Source of the DNA: Ascarosepion bandense | Taxonomy: Eukaryota; Mollusca; Cephalopoda; Sepiida; Sepiidae | DNA length: 64,000 nt | Assembly: GCA_037127315.1 (NCBI GenBank) | Contig: JBBBDQ010000754.1 | Span: 784,501-848,500, forward strand | Direction: 5' to 3' | Shown: piece by piece, positions 41,377-51,778 of the stretch | Position numbering within the stretch: position 1 is the first letter of the stretch | Layout of the letters: each line of letters opens with the position of its first letter | Translations under genes and position numbers: made by a program | The notes under the pieces: model-generated | Databases searched by the model: none | What the model was told of the DNA's origin: nothing | The model's input: the letters and a program-made list of their open reading frames with translations, nothing else

Positions 41377-41419
<43 letters not shown>
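41377..41419. repeat. (CA)n microsatellite
   Basis: About 21 CA units directly after which the LINE tail poly-T begins. Confidence 0.96.
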
Positions 41420-41420
<1 letters not shown>

Positions 41421-41423
41421 TAT

Positions 41424-42225
41424 ATTTTTTGTTTTTTAATCGTATCACCACGAGCAAGGCGGTAACGCCACTGATGTGCAGGGGGCTACGTAATAGTGAA
41501 AAGATTGTAAAAGACAAAGCCGGAAACCAGATCCTAAACAGGAAACAAGTGATGAGCCTCTTAACCTGTTCAACAGACGTGGGTGGAGTGTGAACCGGGC
41601 GATAGATAGATCTACCTACTCCAAATGAAAAAAAAAACAAAGTGAGAAGATTGGAAAAGAGAAAGCCGGAAACCACATCCTAAGCAGGGAACAAGGGGTG
41701 AGCCTCTTAACCTGTTCAATAGAAGAGGGTGGAGTGTGAACCGGGCGATGGATAGCTCTATCTACTCCAATTGAAAAAAAAAACAAGGAGAGAAGATTGG
41801 AAAAGAGAAAGCTGGAAACCACATCCTAAAGAGGGAACAAGGGATGAGCCTCTTAACCTGTTCAATAGACGTGGGTGGAGTGTGAACCGGGCGATAGATA
41901 GATCCATCTACTCCAAATGAAAAAGAAAACAAAACAAAGTGAGAAGAATGGTAAAGAGAAAGCCGGAAACCACATCCTAAATAGGGAACAAGGGATGAGC
42001 CTCTTAACCCGTTCAATAGTCCTGTGTGGAGTGTGAACCAGGCGATAGATAGATCTATCTACTTCAATTGAAAAAATAAAACAAAGTGAGAAGATTGGAA
42101 AAGAGAAAGCCGGAAACCACATCCTAAGCAGGGAACAAGGGGTGAGCCTTTTAATCTGTTCAATAGACGTGTGTGGAGTGTGAACCGGGCAATAGATAGA
42201 TCTATCTACTCCAATTGAAAAGAAA
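41424..42225 (-). mobile_element. LINE 3' tail with five tandem tail units
   Basis: Terminus CATCAGTGGCGTTACCGCC plus TTGCTCGTGGTGATACGATT and poly-A (poly-T near 41425-41438), followed upstream by five 140-150 bp units with landmarks near 41620, 41762, 41910, 42058 and 42208. Each unit contains GTTCAATAGACGTGGGTGGA-type and GATAGATCTATC blocks and an A run. The units encode overlapping open frames repeating SIEQVKRLIPCSLFRMWFP, but the unit length is not a multiple of three, so these frames are incidental. Confidence 0.87.
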
Positions 42226-42268
42226 AACAACCGCAGCGATATTGAGGTGGTGCAGAAGGTGCTTGAAT

Positions 42269-42271
<3 letters not shown>

Positions 42272-42365
<94 letters not shown>
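42272..42365. repeat. (CA)n then (TA)n microsatellite
   Basis: About 21 CA units (42272-42314) followed by a TA run with one ACA interruption. Confidence 0.96.
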
Positions 42366-42366
<1 letters not shown>

Positions 42367-42479
42367 AACGTGACAATGAATGTCTATTATGTTTAATCAT
42401 GAGCCGTTCTAAACATCGTATTTTGACTTTAATTTCAGGTGAAAGTAAAAACAAAATTCTCCAACATTTGGATAATTTT

Positions 42480-42850
42480 TTCTTAAGTTGGTTCTAAGCT
42501 TTCGGCATACATGAGCCATCTTCAGAGTGGTTACAAGGACGTTAACCTAAAATCATCCACCATTAGCGATGAATTTATCTTGCTTTGACATATAACTCAG
42601 CAACAATAACAGTTACCAAAAATAGCAAACACACTTCGTAAATTTGTAATGCGGTTCTATGACGCCACACCGCGTGAGAGCTCGAAATGTTAACAGAACC
42701 ATATATGTAAATGCAATGAAATGTCTTATTGCCAAATTTAAACGTGATTTTATTAAGTGCGCGTTGTTTGGATTTAATGTAGATGGTTTCCAATATCTGA
42801 AGGTTCTTTTTACTCTGTGTATGAGTGAGGATTATTGTATTGTTGACTAA
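42480..42850. repeat. Dispersed repeat P (copy 2), Penelope-LTR-like with hammerhead-like core
   Basis: Collinear with 37800-38150. On the reverse strand: CTGAAGA (42519-42525, fits the CTGANGA consensus), a GGC...GCC stem, and GAAA (42500-42503). An extra T separates the core from stem II and stem I is unclear, so I call it hammerhead-like only. Confidence 0.6.
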
Positions 42851-42884
42851 AATCTGTCTGATATTACCTACATGGCCATGCCTT

Positions 42885-43085
42885 TCTAACTCTGATCAGA
42901 GCTTTCTTAATTTCTTTTTCATTTCAACCCTTTCCAAAACCTCATCATTGCTCACATGCTCAGTCCATGATATTCGCAATATTGTTCTGTAGAACCACAT
43001 TTCAGTTGCTTCAAGTTTTCCTTCATCTTCGATGATATTGTCCAGCATTCACAGCCATATTGAAGAACTGAGGCAGGACTTTTAG
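42885..43085 (-). pseudogene. RTE-like LINE C-terminal fragment
   Basis: Reverse strand: SSIWL-MLDNIIEDEGKLEATEMWFYRTILRISWTEHVSNDEVLERVEMKKKL, the same region as 49380-49520. One stop and a shifted frame. Confidence 0.8.
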
Positions 43086-43324
43086 AAGTTCCTATCCAAA
43101 TTAATTTCAAAATAACAAGGATAGGACTTGGAGACCCTGCCCTTAAAAACAAATCCCAATGAATCTTGATATTCGAAAATAAAAATGTATTACTAGACAC
43201 AAAAACTTATATAACCAACAATAAATTGCTGAAAGAAAAAGGTATTACCAGCAATAAAATAAATAAAAGTTTAGTTGGCAATAAATGAACCGCTGAGGTT
43301 GATTTGCGATAAAAACAAAACAAC
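43086..43324. other. A-rich spacer, nothing recognised
   Basis: No feature identified. Confidence 0.35.
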
Positions 43325-43487
43325 CAACCAAATCATCTTTGCGGAAATTGTCCAGCATTTTCTGTTCTACAGATGGTCATATATCATATAATAGTTCAGT
43401 ATGTTTTACTTTGTTTCCAACGAAATTTTCCTGTCTCTTAATACTCTGCTTATCTTCTGGAGTGTGTCGTTAGCCATGCCAGTACAT
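43325..43487 (-). pseudogene. RTE-like LINE fragment, more upstream region
   Basis: Reverse strand: GMANDTLQKISRVLRDRKISLETKxSILNYY, matching 'AIKDRKISLETKKRLL' near 19945-19990. It joins the next LINE directly. Confidence 0.65.
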
Positions 43488-44130
43488 CTTTGGATTTCAG
43501 TTTCTTCCGCCCGTGTATTGAATACTGCTGCCACATCTGGTCGGGTGCCCCTGCAATTCTTCTTGGGTTTCTTTACAAAATACAACGTAGAATCTGTAAT
43601 GTGATCGACACCGACTTGGCAGACCGTCTGCAGTAACTCTCTCACCGGCGTGACGTGGCTTCCTTGTGTTTCTTCTATAAATAATTTCACGGCTACTGCT
43701 CCGATGAACTTAGATCAGTGGTGCCCCCTAGATACGAATTTGCACGAGATACTAGATTAGCAACTAGGTCCCACCATTTTACAGTGAAACCGATAAAATG
43801 TAACCGCAATTCCTACTCCAACAGCTTCTTTTCTCGCACTTCTCGCCTGTGGAATTCCCTTCCACATATTTGCTTCCCCGACAGCTACAATCTCCAGGAG
43901 TTTAAATGTAAGGTCAATAAACACCTCCTAACACTAACTCGCATCCATTCTCTCAAACATTCTTTCCATCTACATCCTTACCCGTCTATTACCCTCCTTC
44001 TAACATTTCCTATATCTAACCACTCTTTCTCACCAACTTCCCCATGTAGCCCCCTACGCAATAGTGGAAGTGGAATGTCTTTCTGTACTTTCTGTACTTT
44101 CTGTATTTTAGTATCCCCGCTGGTAATTGG
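43488..44130 (+). pseudogene. LINE C-terminal region (jockey/CR1 type), tail subfamily 2
   Basis: Shifted frames give RPCIEYCCHIWSGAPAIL, DKIQRRICNVIDTDLADRLQ, HRRDVASLCFFYK, then open (43718-44185) PPRYEFARDTRLATRSHHFTVKPIKCNRNSYSNSFFSRTSRLWNSLPHICFPDSYNLQEFKCKVNKHLLT. The 3' region has 'CCCCTACGCAATAGTGGAAGTGG' but then diverges; no terminal AGCAAGG/poly-A is seen, so the extreme 3' end is lost. Confidence 0.85.
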
Positions 44131-44184
44131 GCATTTTGGGTTGATGGTCATGCTGTCCCCTTCTCGTTTATGCTGGTATAAATA

Positions 44185-45150
44185 ATAGCCTTCGTGAGAT
44201 CAGCAACACCCGCAAAAGAGCAGTTATTAACAACAAAAACACATAGCCTTCGAGTGTATATTATAGCGGTTCAATAGAGACGGCCTGCAGTCTCGATAAC
44301 GTCTAGAGTGTGTTCACCTACTTTGGCCGTGGTAAAGACAAAGATGTGATTTGAGTACACTGTCTGAGACGGACTGTAGGCCTCAAATGGTCCTACTGGG
44401 TTACCAATGCTGTAGTTATCACCTGAGTCCAGTTACTACGCCTATACAACCTTATCCAACAGCGCCGGCTTCATGTGATGGGTAGGAGGATATCTAAGGT
44501 TCTTCGGTATGGTAAAACTGGTTACTAACAAAAGATTACGAAGATGACATCATCTTTGCTTCACAGACGTCTGGGAAATGAATATTATGACGATGGACAT
44601 TGGCATCTAGAGGTTGGAAGACGTCGCCAATGTCTGCTCACGTTATATTGAATTTAAATCATATTGGCACTCGGAGATCCTGCAAAATTACTACTGACGA
44701 AGTCAATGTGACAAGACCGAAAGTAAAAATTCAATATATACATGTAATGTTCGATTCACGACAGAGAGTCTCGATCATAATTCTCGTTGGGACAGAAGTT
44801 GGATACATCCTTTTGTAATCCGGAGTGACGCTGAACATCTCTCTTTAAATATTAACATTTTCAGACACGTTTCCAGATTTTATGTTCCCAATTTTGCAAG
44901 AATTATGATTTCTCAACCGTTTCTGATCAAAGACAGCTTGGACATTTAATGGTTACTTCATTGAGGGAATGTCACATCGTCATTCGATTGGAAAATCTCA
45001 ACTAGTATCACCATACCTCCCCAAAACTAAATCTGTAGTAGGATTTGAGAAGTACATTAGAAAAGAAAGATAGAGAGAGAAAGACAACTCATGCGAGCCG
45101 GAATTACATCCAGTGAATATATCAAACAAACTCTTTGTTTTGTTTTTTTT
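44185..45150. other. Unassigned block, possibly an old LINE
   Basis: Less AT-rich than most spacers. Broken frames such as LQRRLHVMGRRISKVLRYGKTGY and IRSDAEHLSLNINIFRH (44460-44870) recall degraded LINE C-termini (a QRRLxxMGxxxR-like phrase), but I cannot support a family. Confidence 0.3.
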
Positions 45151-45154
45151 TGTT

Positions 45155-45668
45155 TTTTTTAATCATTTCACCCCGAGCAAGGCGGAAACGCCACTGATGT
45201 GCAGGGGGTTACATAAATGTAAAAAGATTAATTAGAAAAGAGTGAGGAGTACAAACTAGTTAGAAAGGAACAATAGAAAGCTGAGAAAGCAGGTGCGATG
45301 ACAGATACATAGGTGGAGAGAAAGGGAAGGTTATACAGGGGAGGGGAGAGAGCTAGAGTCCAGTGGTTAGTAGATGAGTATTGACTTTGCATTTAAATTT
45401 CTGGAGGTTGTAGCCGTCAGGAAAGCAAGAATACGGGAGCGAGTTCCACAGGCGGGAAGTGCGAGAGAGGAAGCTGCAGGAGTAGAATTGTCGTCTGCAT
45501 TTGGCTAACCTGACAGTGAATGGGTGGGACCCAGTTGCTAGTCTAGTTGCACGAGTAAACACCTGTTGAGGAGGCATCAGTGACTTAAGCTCATCTGAGC
45601 AGAAGCCATGAAAGTATTTATAGAACAGACAAAGGGAGGCCACATTTCGACGATGGGGAAGTTTGAAA
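45155..45668 (-). pseudogene. LINE 3' end (jockey/CR1 type), young copy
   Basis: Reverse strand open frame (45353-45697) reads PHRRNVASLCLFYKYFHGFCSDELKSLMPPQQVFTRATRLATGSHPFTVRLAKCRRQFYSCSFLSRTSRLWNSLPYSCFPDGYNLQKFKCKVNTHLLTTGL with no stop. The 3' region then ends CCCCTGCACATCAGTGGCG, TTGCTCGGGGTGAAATGATT and poly-A (poly-T 45140-45161). Almost identical to 26685-27205. 5'-truncated, so only the last 110 codons survive; the first residues of the frame come from flanking DNA. Confidence 0.88.
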
Positions 45669-45730
45669 TAAAGAAAAATGTCCTTCCACTCCGACATCAG
45701 CGTCTATACACACACATTATATATATGAGA

Positions 45731-45746
45731 ACACACACACACACAC

Positions 45747-45787
<41 letters not shown>
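45731..45787. repeat. (CA)n microsatellite
   Basis: About 28 CA units with one GC interruption. Confidence 0.96.
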
Positions 45788-45789
<2 letters not shown>

Positions 45790-45959
45790 ACGACGTCCAC
45801 AGCAATGACAAAAGACCAGAGCTGTTATGAGTATCGGAAAAGATGCAAATTTTCATTTCTCCCAGTCTGGCTTTGAATAAAGCGGTTGCTTTTTGCTTAT
45901 TGGGATACAAAGTTTTTTGAGCTTTGAGAAAAAAGGACGATTTTTGAGCTTGGTGTGCG

Positions 45960-46262
45960 AATTGTGGCGCAGTGGATATCGGCTCGGAACGACAAATCGG
46001 AAAGCCAAGTTCGAATTCCAGTTGATTTTCTTGCATTCACTTACGCACAAATACCATTGAGAAATGTATTAATCCGTCTCTTTCCGCCAGTTATGGGTTA
46101 AATAACCGGAGAGATTTGGTTTTATAGCCTTGGCTGGCAACGAGTCTACTGCAGAAAGCAATGGCAACCTACTGCAGGATAATTTTCTGCCCAGTCAGTC
46201 ATGTCTCGAAAGAGACATGATCGTCCAAAGCGTGTATCACGTATGATACTTAACTGACTGAC
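45960..46262 (+). mobile_element. SINE family A, full length
   Basis: Head TTGTGGCGCAGTGGATATCG is the best match here to a tRNA box A; box B AAGTTCGAATTCC. Full body and tail to ACTTAACTGACTGACTGAG. Flanks TGTGCGAATT (45953) and TGTGCAATTT (46270) suggest a target duplication with changes. Confidence 0.87.
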
Positions 46263-46394
46263 TGAGTGACTGTGCAATTTTCCCTGTTGCGAAGGGAAGG
46301 TTGGATTTTTGACATAGCTTTTGTTACTACGTTCCCTGCACGACAAGTTCCACGACTGGACTTAGTTATGGCACATATTTTTTTAAATATATAT

Positions 46395-46625
46395 TTCTAC
46401 TTCAGAAGTGTAATGGGCAATGTCTCATAATTGTTAATCGGAGATCGGGGTTTCAGTTCCTGTTGGGTTAGTTATATTGATTTACACGAAGTATTCATAG
46501 GCAATATATGAATCCACCTCTTCTCCTCATGCTATGGGTTAATTAGTAAGACTTGTATAACTAAACGATTATTATCTCAAAATTTTATTTTACAATCTAA
46601 AATATTTCATGCCTCAAAATCACTT
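46395..46625 (+). mobile_element. SINE-like dispersed repeat, family C
   Basis: Second copy of the 14405-14635 family: GTGTAATGGGCAATGTCTCA, AATCGGAGATCGGGGTTTCA, GTTCCTGTTGGGTTAGTT, CTATGGGTTAATTAGTAAGA, AAATATTTCATGCCTC. The GGGTTTCAGTTCC phrase may be a degenerate box B. Confidence 0.55.
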
Positions 46626-46629
46626 GCAA

Positions 46630-47335
46630 TAAGGCGTAGAAAACGAATCAATAAAAACACAATGCATTTTTCAGTGTTTATTTTGTTAAAATATATTTAA
46701 CATCTGGTTTTATGTTGTATGCCTAAATAATATACGCAAAAATTAGATTTGTGTGTGTTTTATTTTTTAAATTATAGGTTATATCGTGAGTAAATATTAG
46801 GTTCATCTGAAGGTATTATTTATTATGTAGATACTTATAAACCTTCTTCAATTTAATCGCCAAACTAGAAGCAATACTGATTTTTCCCTGATATCTAAAG
46901 TTTGCACACAGCTGTTTTCCCTTGGTATTTAGTTGCAAGTGTTTGTTGCCGATTTCGCTCGCGGAGGCTCTAAGGATGTAACTTACTAAAGAATTAATGA
47001 TATAATTTCAAAAGAAAAAAAATAGAAAGTTTATATTATCGCCAAAAGTTCTTAAATCTTTTGGTAAAGAAAAGAAATGCACTTTTATCTTGACAAGAAA
47101 AGGGAATATTCTTATCTTCAAAGTTGTCTTCGTTAACCGACTAGAGATTATTGATGTGTATAAAAAAAGTAACAGTCAAAACAGTTTTAGATGTAGCATG
47201 TGTGGCCATCTTGAGTAATCTTTTTTGAAAATAGAATCATGAAATCATTATATTGTGTGCTCTTCGTTGAATAGTAACCTCATTCCCAAAGTAGGTCAGT
47301 CATTTTTATTAAGAAGTGACGGTGAGCGTGCGAAT
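46630..47335. other. AT-rich spacer, nothing recognised
   Basis: No feature identified. Confidence 0.4.
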
Positions 47336-47339
47336 GGGT

Positions 47340-47665
47340 TCGTTGATAGATCATATAGGGGGCTCCGTAATGCTTGGTTAATTGGCCTTGTGTCATACAC
47401 GTCCGAAGTCCCCACAATTTAAATATCAGAAGGTTGAAGGTTGAAATGTAAAAGGATAAAATATTTCGTGTGTATATTAAAGCAAAGATTTATTTACGGA
47501 ATGAAAAAGTGTCAGAAGGAAAATATAAGTGAAATTCGTTAACTGGAAGAAAACTGTTTATTGAGAAAATGCATGCTGTTTTGTAGTTGAAATTGTTCGT
47601 AGAATTTTATAGTTCATGGATTGTAAAGACTTTGTTCCTTCCTCTTTTTTGTAGGTCGCGACAGG

Positions 47666-47710
<45 letters not shown>

Positions 47711-48690
47711 AAAGTTAAAACAAATAAAGGAGTGGTCTTAACACGTGTGTTTGGTTGTGTGTAGTTCTTTTTAGCAGCGTGGAGTGAAAAATGAAGAAGA
47801 GTTCGTTGAAAGTGAGGGCGAATGAAAGTGTGACGTACCCTGTGTCCGGGTTGGCGTGGAGTGGAAAAGATGAAAATAAAATTGGCCGCAAAGGTGAGTC
47901 AGTTTGAGGTTTCTTCCTGACATCGTGGCGTGGTGTCAGCTAAGCGCTTCTCCTGACTGACTGACTATCTGACTGTCTGTGACCCGTTAGAGGCCATCCT
48001 TTGATTTGATGACCAATCAATGAAAAGTGTGGACTGTAGGGGCCTTGGTGATGCTTGGTTGATTGGCCTTGTGCCAAACACGTCCGATATCCCCACAATT
48101 TAAAGCTCAGAAGGTTGAAGGCCGAAATGTGAAAGGATAAAATATTTCGTGTGTATATTAAAGCAAAAATTTATTTACAGAATGACAAAAGTGTACGAAG
48201 GAAAATATAAGTAAAATTCGTTAACTGAAAGAAAAACTGTTCATTGAGAAAATGCATGCTGTTTTGTAGTTGAAATTGTTCGTAGTAGTATTGTATGTAT
48301 TTAAAATGTCCGCAGAAGTCTTTATGTTTGTGTAGCAGCGGGTTGTAAAAGCTTTGTTCCTTCCTTTCTTTAGTGGGTCGCGACAGGTTGAGAGAAGGTG
48401 AAGGTACAACAAAATAAGGAGTGGACTTTAACACGTGTGTCCATTTGGTTGTGTATTATCCTCTTCAGCGGCGTGGTGTGAAAATGTAGAGAGAAAATTG
48501 GACGAAGAGATAGAATGGATATGTGACGTGCCCAGGTTGGCGTGACCGAGTAAGTTTAAGGTTTCTTCCTTACATCGTGTGCGAGGTGTCAGCCAACCGC
48601 TTCCCATGACTGACTGTCTGTGACCTGTTAGAGGTCATCCTTAAATATTGAATCCAATCACGAGGGGTGGCTCTGGCGAAGAATTTTTTT
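47340..48690. repeat. Tandem direct duplication of a 680-bp unit
   Basis: Unit 1 (about 47360-48040) and unit 2 (about 48041-48690) align throughout: RATGCTTGGTTRATTGGCCT at 47370 and 48051, AAAGGATAAAATATTTCGTG, GAAAATGCATGCTGTTTTGT, TTTGTTCCTTCCT, GGTCGCGACAGGTT, TTAACACGTGTGT, GTTTCTTCCT.ACATCGTG and GACTGTCTGTGACC. Unit 1 has gained (GA)n at 47670-47707. LTR-like traits (inverted TGT/ACA ends) are not convincing, so origin is open. Confidence 0.85.
47670..47707. repeat. (GA)n microsatellite
   Basis: About 19 GA units inside unit 1 of the duplication, absent from unit 2, where the site reads GAGAGAAGG. Confidence 0.95.
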
Positions 48691-48699
48691 TCTTTAGCT

Positions 48700-49100
48700 G
48701 TGGAAAAACCGTTTCACTTATTTTGAATTTTGCGATTTGATGACCAATCAAGATCCAGATTTTCGCTTTTCACACTGACTTGTGAAAAAAAGAGAGTTTT
48801 TTGCCGTTTGAATAATTTTTTGCATGTATGCAATTTATTTTATGTGTATTTAGTCGGTTGATGGATTATATAGGAATTGTATCCTATAATCATAACTTAG
48901 CGTAGCATTTGAAGTAAGTATTCATTTTCTCGCTATTATTTAATTTAATTTACTTCTCATTTTTAATAATCCGAAATTATCTAAAATGTAATATCACCGG
49001 ACTTAGTAGTGTGACATTTCTAAATCCCAACCAAAGAGATGTAACAAATTAAAATAAAATATCACACGTTTACTTCCGACAAGTACAAAAACAAACAAAG
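48700..49100. other. Spacer, nothing recognised
   Basis: AT-rich; TTTGATGACCAATCAA near 48738 repeats a phrase found at 48007 between the two 680-bp units. Confidence 0.45.
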
Positions 49101-49114
49101 AACACTTACGAGGA

Positions 49115-49320
49115 TGAGATGAAAATTTTTCACCTTGACTATGAAGTCGATTTTGATAGAGCTGTGAAATCCTTCAGGAATTAATTTCAACACTTGTTAT
49201 AAATGCAGTGCTTCTAACAAGGCACGAAGGTGGGTTGAAATGTTCAATGGCTGGCAAGTAAAGGGTGATGCTAGAGTTGTGAAATCTTGCATGCTTTAAT
49301 TTTAATTCTTAATCGAAGAC
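49115..49320 (+). repeat. 121-bp repeat T, two diverged copies
   Basis: GCTGTGAAATCCTTCAGGAA then AATTTCAACACTTGTTATAA, and ACGAAGGTGGGTTGAAATGT, GTTGTGAAATCTTGCATGCT. They match the array at 50854-51370. Confidence 0.65.
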
Positions 49321-49324
49321 AAAG

Positions 49325-49786
49325 GAAAAACTTTAAACAGTTGATTGCTATGTGATGTCAGTTCTTCAAAATGACAGTGAATGCTGGACATTATCATCAA
49401 AGATGAAGGAAAAACTTGAATCAACTGAAGTCTGGTTCTACAGAAAGAGGCTGCGGATATCATGGACCGAGCACGTGATTAATGATGATGCTTTGGAAAG
49501 AATGGCAACGTAAAGGAAATTAATACTGAGCATCAGAAAGAGACAACTGAAGTTCCTGGGACAGGCATTGAGGAAGGAGAGCTTGGAGAACCTGATACTG
49601 ACAGGTCAGATAGAAGGAAAAAGGGAGAGAGGAAGGCAACAGATAACAAATTTGAAGAGTCTGATCAGGTGGATGACGGAACGAGGATTGCGTGGCGTAA
49701 CAGGAGAAAACGTACTAAGAGCCACCAGGCATAGGGAGACATGGAAGGCCATGATCGTCTACGTCCTGAAAGAACAAGGCACATAG
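49325..49786 (+). pseudogene. RTE-like LINE C-terminus, nearly intact end
   Basis: Reads CYVMSVLQNDSECWTLSSKMKEKLESTEVWFYRKRLRISWTEHVINDDALERMA, then LILSIRKRQLKFLGQALRKESLENLILTGQIEGKRERGRQQITNLKSLIRWMTERGLRGVTGENVLRATRHRETWKAMIVYVLKEQGT. The last 72 codons (49568-49786) are open. The stop is followed at once by (GAA)n. One in-frame stop upstream (near 49512). Strongly 5'-truncated. Confidence 0.87.
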
Positions 49787-49831
49787 AAGAAGAAGAAGAA
49801 GAAGAAGAAGAAGAAGAAGAAGAAGAAGGTA
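49787..49831. repeat. (GAA)n tail of the RTE-like LINE
   Basis: About 14 GAA units immediately after the LINE stop codon, the same junction as at 28113 and 62415, so it is the element's own tail and not an independent microsatellite. Confidence 0.9.
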
Positions 49832-49879
49832 GAGGAGAAGGAGGAGGAGGACGAAGAGAAGAAAAAAATTAATAACTGA

Positions 49880-49955
49880 CTAAAATAGTTCATAGTCTGA
49901 TTATGAAATAACAGTGGTACGCTGTAAAATCGTGCATGCGTTAATTTAATATCTT
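49880..49955 (+). repeat. 121-bp repeat T, partial copy
   Basis: AATAGTTCATAGTCTGATTA, then GGTACGCTGTAAAATCGTGC and ATGCGTTAATTT. Confidence 0.55.
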
Positions 49956-49959
49956 TTTT

Positions 49960-50102
49960 ATTTATTTTTTTATAAACATATCGCCCCAAGCAAGGCATTT
50001 TACTGTCACTGATGTGCAGGTGGTTGCATAGTAGGAAAGTAATGAGAAAGATTTACGGGTTATAGGGGGTGTCAGGAAGTAGGTAAGAGAAGGATGAGAA
50101 TA

Positions 50103-50103
<1 letters not shown>
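49960..50103 (-). mobile_element. LINE 3' terminal fragment
   Basis: Terminus (ATATCGCCCCAAGCAAGGC with poly-T before it) and about 100 bp of 3' region, ending at a (CTAT)n tract. The same 3' region recurs at 50225. Confidence 0.75.
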
Positions 50104-50144
<41 letters not shown>

Positions 50145-50173
50145 CGGTCTGTCTATATCTATCTATCTATCTG

Positions 50174-50204
<31 letters not shown>

Positions 50205-50206
50205 CA
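50104..50206. repeat. (CTAT)n microsatellite
   Basis: Two blocks of CTAT units separated by CTCGGTCTGTCTATAT near 50145. Confidence 0.96.
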
Positions 50207-50224
50207 GACTTTTCATTTCTATTT

Positions 50225-50845
50225 TTTTTTAATAATCATATCGCCTCACGCAAGGTAATTTTCTGCCAACGGTGTGCAGGGGGTTACAAAGGTGGAGAGT
50301 TATGAGAAAGAGTGACAGGTTATAGGGGGTATAAGGAAATAGGTAAGAAAAGGATGCAAATATTGATGAGAGTGGAGTGGACGGAGAAAAAAGCAAGAGA
50401 GAGACGATGCAGGATAGTTAGATAGGAGATGACTATTGACTTTACATTTAAATTCCTGGAGATTGTTGCTGTCGGGAAACCAAGTTAGCGGAAGGAAATT
50501 CCACAGGCGGGAAGTGCGAGAAAAGAAGCTGATAGAGTAGAATTTTCTTTTATATCTTACTGGTTTTAAAGTAAAATGTTGGGACCTAGTTGCTAATCTT
50601 GGTGCTCGTATAAATTTTTATATAACGGGCACCAGTGAGGTAAATTCCTAGGAGCAGAAGCCGTGAAAGTATTTGTATAAGAGGCATAGGGAAGCCACAC
50701 TGCGCCGGTGAGAAAATGACTGTATCTGAGCTACCAAGCCGGGATCGATTACAGTACACATTCTCCGTTGGATTTTGTTAAGGACCCCTAGGTGGATAGC
50801 AGGAGCACCCGACCAGATATGGCAGCAGTATTAACTGCACTGCTT
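50225..50845 (-). pseudogene. LINE C-terminal region (jockey/CR1 type), old copy
   Basis: Reverse strand, degraded: ILLPYLVGCSCYPPRG (matching IEYCCHIWSGAPAILLG), HRRSVASLCLLYKYFHGFCS, ARAPRLATRSQHFTLKPVRYKRKFYSISFFSRTSRLWNFLPLTWFPDSNNLQEFKCKVNSHLLSN in mixed frames, then the 3' region and terminus ATATCGCCTCACGCAAGG. Several stops and frameshifts. Confidence 0.8.
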
Positions 50846-50853
50846 CAATCAAG

Positions 50854-51370
50854 GTACGCGGTTGTGCAGAAAAGTTCAAATACTGAACCTGAAGAAGTGA
50901 TGTTACTACTGTGAGATTTTTCATGCACTAATTTCAACTAATCTTATTAACAAAGACATTGTTTCATTTCAGGTACGAGGGTAGGCCGAAGGGTCCAAAG
51001 GCTGACCCTGAAGGAGTGATGTTACTGCTGTGAGATTTTGCATGCATTAATTTCAACTAATTTTATTAACAAATGCATTTATGTTTCCATGTACAAGGGT
51101 AGGCTGAAATGTTCATAGGCTGACCCTGAAGCAGTGAAGTTACTGCTGTGAGATTTTGCATGCATTAATTTCAACTAATTCTATTAACAAATGCATTCAT
51201 GTTTCCATGTACGAGGGTGGGCTGAAATGTTCATAGGCTGACTATGAAGGAGTGGTACTAGAGCTGTGAAATCTTGCCTGCTTTAATTTCAAATCTTATT
51301 AATGACTGCATTGTTTCCTTTCCAGTATGGAGTTTTGCTAAATAGTTCATAGACTTACTATGAAGGCGAT
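50854..51370 (+). repeat. 121-bp tandem repeat T, four to five units
   Basis: Units begin near 50854, 50971, 51094, 51215 and 51320. Shared blocks are RGTACGAGGGTRGGCTGAAA, GTTCATAGGCTGACCCTGAA, GCTGTGAGATTTTGCATGCA, TTAATTTCAACTAATYYTAT. Units 3 and 4 are the most alike. The fifth unit runs into a SINE. GTACGAGGGT...GTTCATAG resembles a mariner inverted end, which is a hint at origin only. Confidence 0.85.
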
Positions 51371-51628
51371 TTCGGCACGGAACAAGAAATTGAAGAACCT
51401 TGTTCGAATTCCAGCCTAATTCGTAACATTCAATTACGCGCAAACATACTTTTTCCGCAAGCTATGGGTTAAATAACAGGACATATTGGTTTCTATAGCT
51501 TGATTGGCAGTTATTCTACTGCAGAAAGTAATAGCAACCTCTTGCGGGAAAACCCTTCTTCCAAGTCAGACATGTCTCGTAAAAACATGATCGCCCAAGT
51601 GTGTAGCAATTATGGCACTTAACTGAAT
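51362..51628 (+). mobile_element. SINE family A, diverged, head damaged
   Basis: GGCGATTTCGGCACGGAACA (box A lost), TTGTTCGAATTCCAG box B-like, body with GCTATGGGTTAAATAACAGG and tail to ATGGCACTTAACTGAA. Inserted at the end of the 121-bp array. Confidence 0.78.
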
Positions 51629-51699
51629 ATCTTATAATTTCTTAAATAGAACTGTGTTTCAAAATATAACTTCAGCAAAACTACAACATAAAACAGGCA

Positions 51700-51778
51700 T
51701 ATCCATCAGCCCTGGTACTGAATACTTCTGTCACATCTGGTCGGATGCCCTTGCTATTCAACTCGGGGTTCTTGAACT
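51700..51778 (+). pseudogene. LINE fragment (jockey/CR1 type)
   Basis: Decayed match to RPxIEYxCHIWSGAPAI-LGVL. It is joined at its 3' side directly to a copy of repeat T (51778-51890). Confidence 0.65.

Noticed and set aside
44460..44870. Possible LINE C-terminus in broken frames
   Set aside because: Only one short phrase is suggestive; I could not extend it, so it is listed as unassigned.
50104..51370. A CRISPR-like array, because of regular repeats
   Set aside because: The 121-bp units are contiguous without spacers, and the context is a eukaryotic repeat landscape.
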